Positions 1 through 10,708 of a stretch of DNA of 64,000 nt are shown piece after piece; the stretch's first letter is position 1, and every line of letters begins with the position of its first letter. A program made the position numbers and the translations under genes. The stretch spans positions 118,221,612-118,285,611 of the forward strand of contig CAMZMU010000063.1 of NCBI GenBank assembly GCA_947311845.1, written 5' to 3'. The DNA is from Poa pratensis. Taxonomy: Eukaryota > Streptophyta > Magnoliopsida > Poales > Poaceae. A model generated the notes under the pieces. The model worked only from the letters and a program-made list of their open reading frames with translations. It searched no databases and was not told the origin of the DNA.

Positions 1-479
1 CTTTCCAACCACTTTTCCATTTTCTGCCATTATTAAATCCGAAAATACAAAAACACTTTTACATCTTGCATTCATCATAAAAAACCCAAAAATATCATTT
101 ATCATTGCTACCACCATCCTTGCATATTTATTTACCACCATTGCATATTTATTTCTTGTTTGCATTGCATATTATCTTGATATCATTCTCACACCTTGTG
201 CTTGACAACCACTAGGTGAGGTTGAGGACCAAAACATTTACTTTGTTTTGTAGGTAACCAAAAGAAGGATAGGAAAGATAAATCTTCACTACTGATTCCC
301 CGAGAGTTCGATATTAAACCCTCGAGTCACCCTCGTGGGGAAAACACGTCTTCCACTTACTACACACTCTACACTTGGAGTCTCAACCTAACCCATTTAC
401 TTTTCACGCAGGTAACCACGCGAAGGGCTAGCAAGTGTTTTCTGGCGCCATTGTGGGGTAACTACGTGAAGGGCCATCA
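1..479 (+). repeat. 5' LTR, 3' portion only
   Basis: This stretch matches 5741-6223 almost base for base and ends at the same CA dinucleotide, after which the two copies diverge (AGACTG here, GGTGCC at the right copy). It is the 3' third of the left LTR; the remainder lies before the window. The last part (413-458) is itself a duplicate of the following primer-site region. Confidence 0.9.
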
Positions 480-490
480 AGACTGTTTTC

Positions 491-507
491 TGGCGCCGTT
501 GCGGGGA
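491..507 (+). promoter_or_regulatory. Primer binding site (tRNA-Asp type)
   Basis: TGGCGCCGTTGCGGGGA lies 11 bases after the LTR end. It is complementary to the 3' end of plant tRNA-Asp (which ends CGGCAACGGCGCCA), apart from one missing base in the GCCGGGG portion. Minus-strand cDNA synthesis of the retrotransposon would start here. Confidence 0.75.
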
Positions 508-786
508 ATCATTGCTGAAAGGTTTATCCAAGGATATCTCACCAAGTCAACTTCATCACCAACTTGTGCTAACACCTAAGCTTGGGGAGGTTGCACCTAC
601 GTGAGCATCATCTTATCCATCTTTACCTTCAAAGCAATTTATCTTTTTTGTCATTGTCTTGCATTTGTTATTTCGTTTGCATATTTATTTTCAGTTTTGC
701 ATAAAAAATTAAAAAACACATAAAAACTTGCAACAATGGGAGATAGAACTAAGTTGTGTGATTACACAAACACTCCATAAGGAAAC

Positions 787-1314
787 TTGAAAGCTGAATT
801 TTATTTACTGTTTTATCTCATTGTTACTATGGCACTCATGAATCGTGCCTCGCTGCATCTTGCTTTATATGAAAGTGCTTATGCTATTGCTCCTAAAGCT
901 GTTGAAACTACTGTGTCTGAGGTACCTAAAGTGGGATTTAAAATTCCCGTTGGTCATGTTAAAAGTATTATGAAAGATCCATTTACAGGGGATGGAACTA
1001 AGTCTGCACGTGAACACGTGGAGATAATTGAAGACATATGTGGTTTATTTAGGCTTCCTGGTATTTCTGATGATCAGGTAAAAAGGAAGCTATTATATTT
1101 GTCTTTATCTGGTAATGCTCGTATTTGGTTCAGGTCTTTGGATGAAGAAGTCACTATTGAATGGAGTATTTTGAGGGAGGATTTTCTTAAATATTTTACT
1201 CCTAAAGAAGCTTATGAAAACCCATGTTATGATGAGTGTGAAACTAAAAGTTCTATGATCCTATATGATAACCCCTGCTATTATGATGAAGCTAATAACT
1301 CCTTTACTTTCTAG
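787..1314 (+). pseudogene. Gag-like (retrotrans_gag) reading frame of the retrotransposon
   Basis: The frame is open for 175 codons and has the gag capsid-type pattern seen in plant Athila-like gypsy elements: a PFTGDG segment, a leucine-rich helix (ICGLFRLPGI), then KLLYLSLSGNARIWF and a DFLKYFTP end. The capsid domain covers about residues 55-140. There is no ATG at the start of the open stretch (it opens with TTG); the first ATG codons are inside (for example ATGGCACTC at 829). A stop at 1312 ends it in the middle of an Asp/Asn/Tyr-rich segment that continues in another frame, so the product is truncated. No zinc knuckle is visible. A short active gag of a parasitic element is possible; decay is more likely. 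Confidence 0.65.
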
Positions 1315-2061
1315 TAATACTACTAGTGAACTTATTGATGATAATGAGGAGTATTGCTTAAATATGCTATATGATAATGCTTTAGATGATGGTCCTATGC
1401 TTATTGATAAACCTCCATGTTTAGTTGTTACTAAATTATGTGAGGATAAAAATGATATACTTGCTGTTTGTGATGTACTCTTACTCATGAGAGTCCTACT
1501 TTGTTTTTGAACTCTCCTACACACCATAGAGGAGAAATTTGCTTATGTTGAGAAATACTTATGTGGTTTGCAATTATCTTTAGTTCCAAATCTTTGTTGC
1601 AACCATGATATTAAACTTGATATTGATCTTAATAACTATTTTGAAAGAGGGAAGCATGCTAATGAATTCCAAATAAATTTAATGATCCTCTTTATGTGCC
1701 TAAATTATCTAAGTTGAATGATTCTTGTGGTTATATGGTTGAATTTATTTCTACTACTTGCAACTATTATGAAAGAGGAGGTGATAAGAACCCTCTTTAT
1801 GTTACTAATAATTATGCTGCAAGTAAATATTGTTAATATGCATTGGAAACTTCTATTTATGGTGATTCATTCATATACAAAATGCCAATGCATAGAAAGA
1901 AAGTTAGACTTCGTTGTTATTACTTTTGTGTTTTGTTTTTCTCTCAACTAGGGTTCAACTTGACTATTATTTTGATTGGTTTGAGAACACCATGGGATCC
2001 TGGTATTATGCATGAACACTTCCAAGGAAGAGGGACACACATCATTCAAGCTCCCTCATGA
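1265..2061 (+). pseudogene. Decayed second reading frame of the retrotransposon
   Basis: After the gag stop the protein-like signal continues in shifting frames. One frame (1265-1510) carries LDDGPMLIDKPPCL and CEDKNDILAVCD. Another near 1715-1830 carries CNYYERGGDKNPLYV. A third (1843-2061) carries KMPMHRKKVRLRC. The pieces are collinear and share an acidic, Tyr/Asn-rich composition, which fits one ancestral ORF broken by frameshifts and stops. It is a repeat-family protein of unknown function, with no enzyme motif. Confidence 0.5.
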
Positions 2062-4440
2062 GCTTCGTCCACAATAAACATCAAGTAAGAAGCCTAGCTA
2101 TATGGCTATAAAGAAAGCGCTTTACGGGAGGCAACCCGGTTGTTTTTTTTGATTTTCTTTGTGTCCTCTTGCTGTAACAAGAGACTTAGTGTTTAGTTTA
2201 GTTTCTGGAATTTTTAATAAAGTGCCAAGTTTTACTCATTTTGGTTGAAGAAGTTGCTTATAGCGTTCGGAGATTTATTCCTGCACGAATCTGTGCACGG
2301 TATGATTTTTAATTCTTATTCTGTAACTCCGAATGAGCTCATATTTAAACTGTAGTGCAACTTTTCATCCTCTGTATGCATGAATTTTTCGGAATTTTCC
2401 GACAAAGTTAAGTAGGGTAGAAAAATACGTTTAGCTGCTGCTGTTTTTCTGGACAGATTCTGTCCCATTTTGTTTGATGCATGCTTAGAACTTTTAACAT
2501 GAATCTTTTTGATCCAATTGAGTTTATGAGTAGGCATACAACATTATACATTTCTGGACATTCATATGAATTTTTGTCTAAGGATTATATGCAGCAAGAA
2601 ATCTATTTGTTTATCACTACTAATGCCCCACAGAAAAAGAAATGGGAGAAACGGTGTTTTGAAGTTTTTTCACAGGGATTAGAGGAGATGCACCAAGAGC
2701 TATCCAAGGATGGTGAAGACCATAAGCTTGGGGATGTGAAGACAACCCCACTGGACCTACACACTCTCGGTTTGCACACGTCTAACTTCTGTTTTTCGAT
2801 CGAAACACTTTATCGCATAAACTTGGAGCGTCTTTTTGTTTGTTTAGGTTGATTTTTATTTTGTGAGACCACCACACTATCATTTATATATGAGAGAGCT
2901 ACTGGAAATTTGGGTTGAATTATGTTGGATGCTATTATAAGATTGGGAAAAGGGATGTTGAGTTAATTTTAAAAGATACATATAATTGCATGATTCATGA
3001 GCTTGTTAATGAGTAATAATTTGCAAATATTTTATCAAGAGCTATCTTTTATTCATGTTTTGATGCTAAATGTTATTTACCTTGTTTTAACATGGATTAG
3101 TTAGTTCTATGGACACTCATGCATGCATTTAGATGGTCAACTTTCTCCCTCTTGCTAGCCCAAAAATTCCAACAAGCAAAAACTTGTTTCCAACACCTTC
3201 AACCAAAGTTTTTCCAGTGAGTCCACCATATCTACCTATTAGCTTTATGCTATTCCGAGTATGTTTATCATGATATTTGTGTTATCTATACCTCTGAATG
3301 AAAATGCTTATGTTGTTAATTGTTGTGGGAAAAGTTGGTTATATAGCTCTCGCGAACTTGATGCACACTTTACTTTCATTGCATAAATAAATATGACCCA
3401 TTGTGATTAAAATTATGAGTTGTGGACTTGACAAATGTCTTTGGTTGAGAGTTAGCTCATATGTGCTGTCACATGGCAAGCTTTCAACATTGCACATCAT
3501 CTCATTTAGTTGATATCATGTACTTTTGTTTATGGATGCTTACCATGGGTGAAATAAATGGGAAATGAAGTGAGTTTAAATGAGTTTGTATAAATGGTTA
3601 GAGAGACGCCTGGGCCGCTAATCTAAGCCATGCATCATTCATGGTGGAAATTTACTTACATGCTATGGTGAACCTTCTGTGATACACCTTACAATAAAAA
3701 GCTATCCAATGGTAAATAAAAAGGGTGTTGAGATTGTTCATTGTTTGTTTGTCTTGTCATTTTGATATGGGCTTGTTCCATATCCTGGGACAAGAGGTAC
3801 CCCAGTTGACGCTCTTAATGATACTATTATTACTTACAATGATATTTAACTTGAACTTGCTTTGTTTTCCAAGTTGAGTAACACATGGAGTAGGTACTTG
3901 TATTCAAGGGGCATGAGACTTTCAACCTGTACTTTGTCAAGCACACTACTCGTATTGCTTTCACTTTAAACTTAATCATTCAAGATGCTATGATAGGGGA
4001 ATGAGAGCTTGACACCAAGGATTACCATATTACAATCATTGACTTAAGTAGAGAAGTTCAGAAGTTAGATGAAATTTATTCATGCTTTACCTCTACTCAT
4101 ATATATATCTTTCCAAAGTGTCCACCTTTTATATTCAGATTTTCATCAATACTCTATGACCATTGTAGGATGTTCTTACTTATTATTATGCATACATGTG
4201 GTCCATAGTACTTTTCTCTTATGTTACACTTTGTGAATTATCATTGAACATCCTTGCATTGAATACTTGATATCACTTCATAAACTATCTTGCATATTGC
4301 TACTCCTTTTAAGAATGAATCATTTACTCTATGTAGCAATAGTAATCATCTTTGATATCCATTGATAGTATTAAATTGCAAAGTCCATGTTAGTTTTATC
4401 ACCTTCATACTCGAGGACGAGTATAGGTTAAGCTTGGGGA
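2062..4440 (+). other. Non-coding interior of the retrotransposon, ending in polypurine tract
   Basis: About 2.4 kb, AT-rich, with stops in all frames apart from a 123-codon open frame at 2481-2852 that matches no family I recognise. The final bases (4431-4440, AGCTTGGGGA) form the weak polypurine tract that precedes plant gypsy 3' LTRs and primes plus-strand synthesis. Confidence 0.6.
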
Positions 4441-6223
4441 TGTTGATGCATGTAAAATGCATACATGAACTTTGCATTATTTTACTTATATTCCAGTCAT
4501 ATTTGCATCATATAAGGGTTATATCACTGTTTTATAATGATTTTGGGAATATTTGATATGTTTCCTATTTTTTATGGAATTAACCCTGCGCAGGCAGAAA
4601 ACCCTATTTCTATATTTTAATGTTTCAGGGACCCAAACGACGTCCAAATGACCTGGAAATTTACGAGCATCATTTTTGGAAGGAACAAGACTGGGAGCGA
4701 AGGAAGCAAACAAGAGGAGGCCCGAGGGCCAGATGAGTGGGCCCACGCGCCCAGTACCTGGCCGCGTGGGACCCCCCTTTGGCCCTCGAGCTCCGTTGCC
4801 GTCGATCTTTCCTCCACCGACTCCGTTTTGACCTAAAAACGCCTATAAAAATATCCCCCGACGTTCTCTGGAAGGAGCGCCGCAGAAACACAGAAACACC
4901 GAAACAGAGACCTGGAGCTGCAGATTGGAGGGGGAAAACTCCGGCGGGGCGCTGCCGGCGTGGTCTCCATCTTCTCCAACGACTTCTCCACCGTCTCCAT
5001 GATGAAGAGGGAGTAGTCCACCTCTGGACTATGGGTTTGTGGAAGTAACTTATGTATCTCTCTCTCTCGAGCTTCACTAATTAGTACCGTATGAGCTGCT
5101 GAACATGATTACGGTCATCTATGTAATACCTTTGTGGTGGATCTTTTTATGAGTTAATATATGTTTGAGATTGCAATGGTTTTGTTTCAGTTATGAAAGT
5201 AGATGCATATTATGTACCCCGTTCTTATTTACTTGTTATGATCAAGCATGTTTATGAGAGCGTGTGAGGGGGAACGTGTGCATTAGTTGGAGTAACGGGG
5301 GGTGGCTAGTGCAGTGAACGTGAGAGAAAGTTCTGCGATCCACTTGGGTGTTTTACCTTACTTTGTTGCCTCACTAGGGATAAAAAGAAATACCATGCTA
5401 CCGGAGATGTGGGTGTGACCATTGCCACTACTCCATGACTAGATCTAGCATGTTCTTATTTTAACTTCATGTCATGATACTTATTGCTATACTCTGAGTT
5501 ATCTTAATTACTGAGGTGTTATGATTTAGTTCGCATCTTGGTGGAGTATAAGAGAGACTAATAACCAAAAGGTCTCTATGTTAGGACGTGATGCCCATAT
5601 AATTATAACTTGTCATTAAACTGTTGTGTTGCAATCTCATATGTCAACTCTAGTGTTCCATTGTCTACCACTTTATTAAAGAGAGAGTGCATTTGTGAAA
5701 CCATGAACCCCGGTCCATTTTTAATCATAAGAAACACCTTTCCAACCACTTTTACCACTTTTCCATTTTCTGCCATTTAAAATCCGAAAATACAAAAACA
5801 CTTTTACATCTTGCATTCATCATAAAAACCCAAAAATATCATTTATCATTGCTACCACCATCCTTGCATATTTATTTACCACCATTGCATATTTATTTCT
5901 TGTTTGCATTGCATATTATCTTGATATCATTCTCACACCTTGTGCTTGACAACCACTAGGTGAGGTTGAGGACCAAAACATTTACTTTGTTTTGTAGGTA
6001 ACCAAAAGAAGGATAGGAAAGATAAATCTTCACTACTGATTCCCCGAGAGTTCGATATTAAACCCTCGAGTCACCCTCGTGGGGAAAACACGTCTTCCAC
6101 TTACTACACACTCTGCACTTGGAGTCTCAACCTAACCCATTTACTTTTCACGCAGGTAACCACGCGAAGGGCCAGCAAGTGTTTTCTGGCGCCATTGTGG
6201 GGTAACTACGTGAAGGGCCATCA
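4441..6223 (+). repeat. 3' LTR, complete (1783 bp)
   Basis: Begins TGTTGATGCATG right after the purine tract and ends ...CCATCA at the point where similarity to the left LTR stops. The first few hundred bases carry a GC-rich block (4640-5040) typical of LTR U3/R regions; chance open frames in it on both strands have no family match. TATA-like AT-rich stretches are present but I cannot place the promoter. Confidence 0.88.
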
Positions 6224-8205
6224 GGTGCCCGGTTTATTTTTGGAAGAAACTGGACGAAAACCATACAGCAACACAACCCCACAGGACTAAGCCCACATAA
6301 CCTCGAGAACAACTTGAGTCAAGCTCCAAACAACACTCCGCAAAGAGCCGGTCAACCATCCACCCTTGTCGGAGAGAAGAAGTCGTAAGTCGTAACTGCT
6401 ATGGGAGGAGCATATAAGGCTCCTTCTAGAAATCTAAAACTAGAGAAGCATATAATCTAGGAAGGGAAAATTGTGAATGAGTTGGAATGTCGGTACACCA
6501 AGTCACCAAACGTTTTGGGGGAAAAACCTTTTGGCTCCCAGGTGCATATGAACTCTTCATTTAAAATGCATTTTTAACGTTCTTTGAATTGTAAAAATAA
6601 ATCTCTAAAAAAGTTTCGGACATATATCTCGACATCCCATGTGCGAATAAAAACTGACATTGTTTATGACTTGGATAGAAAGACAAAATTCAGTGCTATA
6701 ATGAGTCTCTTCTAGAGACATTGGAGGCGAGGCGGATCACGACCCTCGCCAGCGGGAGAGTTTATTTTTTTAGGTTGCTCCAGAATGGTCAGGCGGCGAC
6801 GACATTCTGAAGTCAGATTAAGGTCATCCCTACATATCCCTGCTCTCGTGATGCGTCTAGCGCTGGTGGAAGGTGTGTGAGTTGTGTGGCCGGCGAATCT
6901 CTTGGGATTCGGTCGATTTTCGTGTTTGTTGGTGTGGTTGCGGCTATGACTCATCCAATTTATTCATTGGTGATGGTTGCTGCTCTGATGTGTTGGTGCT
7001 TTGCGGTCTTAATTAGCAAAACGACTTTCCAATTCTTTACTGCAACAAGGTTTATTACGAGTTTTCCCTAACTCTAACGAGGGATGGGCGAGGACAGCGG
7101 CACACTTTCGCTTGAGTGTTTGTAGTCATCGCTAGGTGGTTCATGGGCCTATTTTTTTTTTTACTTTTAGGGTTCTTTTATACTGTTGTTGATCATATTA
7201 ATAGATTGACGAACTTTTCGCAAAAAAATGAGCGCAAGTTGCAATGGACAAACGGAAAGTGGTTAACAGGTATCGACGTCATCTCTCGGGAAAGTCAAAA
7301 TGCAGGTCAAGCTACATGTAGCTCGGTTTTCAAGAAATTTCAAATCTGCATTTTATGTTTTGCTAAATTCAAAACAAAAATTCTGGGTGGAAAAATATTG
7401 AGATCTATCTACCACCGTGTAATTTTTCAAGCCAAAAATGAAATAATTTTGGGTCACACAAAAATGACAAATCTGGCAAGATCTCAACCTTTTGAAACTG
7501 TGCAGTGTCCACCGATCCAAAGTTGCGCATTTGTCTTTATTTTTTGCTCAGGCCAAAATAGAACAAATTTTTCATTGACATTTTGTACAATGGTAGATCT
7601 CGTCATCATCTACACCTATATCTTTTTCGATTTTTTTGAGACACAAAAATACAGATTCATTTTTTTTTTACAACTGAGCTACATGTAGCCCAGCCTCCAT
7701 ATCTCCGTGCTCCTCATCTATCCGGCTTTAAAATACATCACCCAAAGGCTATGAGTTTTGGCATGTTTGTCGAGTGTATATCAAAATCATACGTAGTAAT
7801 CCTTATGTAATTTATAGGATTTTGGTAATTTTCCGTCAAAAACATGACCAACCATGTGTCAATATCTTTTCTCCTCCTAGTGAGAAAACAAAATTGGTCG
7901 AAAAGAATTAGGCCCTCTTTGGTTGTAGGAATTGCACTAAAAACTAGGATTTTAATCCTTGAGATTTTTCCTAAAGATTGCCTTTAGACAAAAGGAATGG
8001 TTCTACCCAAATTATTATAAATCGAACCCCTATGGCTCAATTTCTTAGGTATTCAAATATCTACTCCAACTTCTTTTAAAACTCAATTGCCTACGTGAAT
8101 GTATGTTTCACGTGTTCTATGCAAACACCATTTTATTTAGTTTTTCGTGATTTGTAATCCTCTGTTTTCACCGACAAACCTATCATATTTCGAATATTTA
8201 TTACA
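6224..8205. other. Intergenic repeat-like sequence, no gene
   Basis: No coding family is recognisable. The block 6700-7080 is GC-richer and resembles the 5' part of a plant non-LTR element. The 190-codon open stretch at 7116-7688 is low-complexity and AT-rich, contains the palindrome AGCTACATGTAGCT twice in related contexts (about 7310 and 7677), and looks like repeat DNA. From about 7912 a segment starting GCCCTCTTTGGTTGTAGG resembles one end of a grass MITE; its other end is not found, possibly because the Helitron at 8206 landed in it. Confidence 0.45.
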
Positions 8206-8639
8206 CTAGTAAATTTGCACGTGCAATGCACGTATAAAGATTGAAGTTATGGCACCCCTTATATACACATTACATGGTATTGCGTTATCCATTTACGCCT
8301 TGTCCAAGTAGAAAAAAAGGGTGTGCCGGTAGGCTACTCCGGCCAATGCTTGGATTTTTTAAATTGACCATTCCGACGGAATTTCTATCCATCACATACA
8401 TGAATTCACGCGCCTGTGGGGCGTCACATCTCTGGAACTCCGTGAGAATGTTCTCGATATGGAATCTTACCTCCTCTGGAGCTTATTTCTCGTCGTCGGC
8501 CTACCACAGCCAATTTGTCAGGTCCATTGGAACTTCGATGAACTCCACAATTGGGAAGAACCGGTCTCCTCCCAAAGTGCACGTTTATTTCATGGCCAAT
8601 CATCCCAAACCATGTTTGGACGGTCGACCACTTAGACCA

Positions 8640-8790
8640 CCATGCATGGCCGAATAATTCTATGGAGGTGGCTCCTCACTTCTTGTTCAAATGCTACTTA
8701 TCCACTCGGATTTGGAACCTCGTCAAGGATTGGCTTGGACTTCACGATTTTGAGCATTGGAGTGGGCTCGGTTTGACGATGTTAGACAAC
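8640..8790 (+). pseudogene. LINE reverse-transcriptase zinc-binding (zf-RVT) scrap inside Helitron
   Basis: One frame reads HFLFKCYLSTRIWNLVKDWL, which matches the C-terminal zinc-binding region of plant LINE polymerases (typically ...HLLFQC.fs..vW). The upstream cysteines are lost and the flanks are not coding. It is a captured or pre-existing fragment with no function of its own. Confidence 0.6.
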
Positions 8791-9059
8791 GCGACACCAT
8801 GTATGACTGAAATACTTGTAGCTTCATCCACCTTAGCATCTAAGTTCAGTTTCCCAGACATGAATATGCATCAGTCAACATGGTAAATCAATGTGAAGAT
8901 CAAACAAAATATCTCTACAATGCATGGAATATTTAGAAAATGTCGAACAAAATGAGTTACATTAGTGATAAAAATGCAAAGCCAATTAGCTAGACTGTTG
9001 CTTACGCTGACTAAGGAAGAGATAATTAAAGATCCGTAGAAAAATTAATAAATCAACTG

Positions 9060-10200
9060 TTAACCATCCAGGGTTAAAAAGAAAACAATAATTTCAGTAA
9101 CTGGAATATAATGGATCGAAACTTGTACAAAAACTGATAGTGCTTCCACTGCGTTTCTGGTTTCTGTGGTATAATGTTTTCTGACAAATAACAAGCCTTC
9201 GTTCTGTTTCTCCAAAACACGATCGATTTCGGAGATTAATCTTCTCCCCATGCCCAAAACTGTACCTGCAGCTAGCAACACATAATAAAGCTCTTGACCA
9301 TGCACTCGTGTACCTGAAATATCGGATCAAACCACGAACAACACACCCTGTCGAAATACTCATCCGATCAATGAACCCAGCCCGATGCCCATGCTCACCA
9401 ATTTGAATCCTTTCTCAATCCACGAAAATATAACTGCAAGAAATCAATGATCCATCCATGAAAACAAAAATAATACAACGATATCCAGCTATGCACATCC
9501 ATGTAAATGTGCAAAGAAATCAAAGGGATGGGAAGTAGAGAGGTGGTGGCGTATGAGTACATCGCAGCTGCTCGTGTTGAGTGTTGACCGATTGGATCCG
9601 GCCGTGGAGGAGGAGCGCCACAACCGGAGGGAGAAACAGCGGGCTGGCCCGGAACGGAACTGCAGTCGTCGCTGTCGTCACGGAGCCAGGCCACCGCGGA
9701 GTAGCAGGCTGGCTAGCGGGCGAGTGGCAGGGTAAGGGCGAGCGTGGGTAGCGGACCAGTACATTGGGAGCGGCGGGCGGAAGGGGAAAGGGCTGGGCCG
9801 CGGGGCGGGGGCGCGGGTTCTCCTAGCGGCGGCGGACGCATCCTTAGCCTCAGGAGCCGAGGAGCGACGGCCTGCCCGCAGCATCTGCCCGTCATGTCCT
9901 ATGTTGCACACGGAAGAAGGGCGGTGGTTGGTCGTAGGAGGAAGACGGCAGTGGGAGTCGGTCAACGACGATGCGATGGACCAACTTATGGAGGCGGCGG
10001 CAGGCTGCAGTGTGCTGGCTCGAGCCATCCGGTCGGTGCGAGTGCGTGCGGGACGGCGACATGCTGCCTCGCGTTGGGGACGGCGGGGGCAGGGCTCTGG
10101 CTCGCGCACCGGGAAGATGAGCGGAAGGCATGGCGAGGGAGCTCCCGTCGGGAGGCGAGCGGGCCTCGTGTCTCGCCGAAATAGAAAGGTCTGTTGAAAT
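9060..10200 (-). other. Gene-like fragments carried by the Helitron
   Basis: On the minus strand 9060-9305 is open and reads like an exon (GMGRRLISEIDRVLEKQ followed by a hydrophobic tail). 9570-10200 is a CpG-rich block resembling a promoter/first-exon region, with open frames on both strands that are low-complexity Ala/Arg/Pro. I do not recognise the parent gene. Capture of host gene pieces is known for Helitrons, but here it is inferred from composition only. Confidence 0.35.
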
Positions 10201-10381
10201 AAAACGAACCGGTACGATGGCATTATCAGTATTATGTGATTTGGTGGGAGGGTAAAACGGGCAAAAGTGGATTTGTGTTGAGTTGTCAAATATTGGAGCG
10301 ATCTGGACCGTTGGCCAAATATTGAAGGGCTCAGATTCAATGTATCAATACAAGTTTGCTCTTTTAATAGTATAGTATAGA

Positions 10382-10708
10382 CTATTTTGTTTCTCAATCC
10401 AATAGTGCAAAAAGACCCTTAGAGGTATGACATTTTTGCGGGAATTATAAAGATGAATCGACTAGATGAACTTTCGTTTAGCATCAGTGCCCTTATGGTG
10501 TTGTTTAGCCTACTGCAGACTCGTAAGTTTTCATTCTTCTACCCACAAGATTTTGTCTTTTCTCAGAAAATACTCTGGTTAAAAATAATAAATTACCAGT
10601 TTATCTGATTGAAAAACTTTATTAAAAGGCAAAGGCCAAAGAGCAAAAGTGGCAAAACCCCCGATACATCCCCTTTGCCTTTACCGCCCGGTGCCCGCGC
10701 TGTCTCTA
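10382..10708 (+). other. Upstream region of the J/thioredoxin gene
   Basis: About 330 bp between the Helitron and the start codon. The last 100 bp become GC-rich, as expected for a 5' UTR. No clear TATA box is visible. An in-frame upstream ATG at 10649 exists, but the protein encoded before the second ATG (10709) lacks the conserved look of the rest. Confidence 0.4.

Larger units (their letters stand above)
1..6223 (+). mobile_element. Gypsy-type LTR retrotransposon, non-autonomous, left end cut by window
   Basis: Two nearly identical direct copies (1-479 and about 5741-6223) flank an internal region with a tRNA-Asp-type primer site, a gag-like reading frame and a purine-rich tract just before the right copy. 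The right LTR opens with TGTTGATGCATG and closes with ...GGCCATCA, the expected TG...CA. No protease, reverse transcriptase, RNase H or integrase motif is visible in the 4 kb interior, so the element must borrow these functions. In the roughly 480 bp of LTR that can be compared I count two substitutions and about three small indels, so the insertion is recent. The right target-site duplication should start GGTGC (6224-6228); its left partner is outside the window. Overall structure resembles Triticeae non-autonomous gypsy families; the exact family name is not assigned. Confidence 0.88.
8206..10381 (-). mobile_element. Helitron, non-autonomous, 2.2 kb
   Basis: Read on the minus strand, the element starts TCTATACTATACTATTAAAA (10381 downward), the common grass Helitron 5' end. 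It finishes with a short perfect hairpin ACGTGC-AAT-GCACGT (8219-8233), about ten bases, then CTAG (8206-8209) followed by T. These are the rolling-circle transposon hallmarks: TC start, subterminal hairpin, CTRR end, no terminal inverted repeats or target duplication. The 3' side obeys the A/T insertion rule; the base before TC is G rather than A. No Rep/helicase is present, so it depends on an autonomous relative. It carries a LINE scrap and GC-rich gene-like pieces, as Helitrons often do. Confidence 0.8.

Noticed and set aside
9678..10397. 239-codon open frame on the minus strand
   Set aside because: It runs from the Helitron's own terminal sequence into a CpG-rich block and is Arg/Ala/Pro low-complexity with no domain; the opposite strand is equally open.
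10649..10708. Upstream in-frame ATG for the J/thioredoxin gene
   Set aside because: Adds 20 residues of unconserved character. The ATG at 10709 directly precedes the membrane anchor and has the better context.
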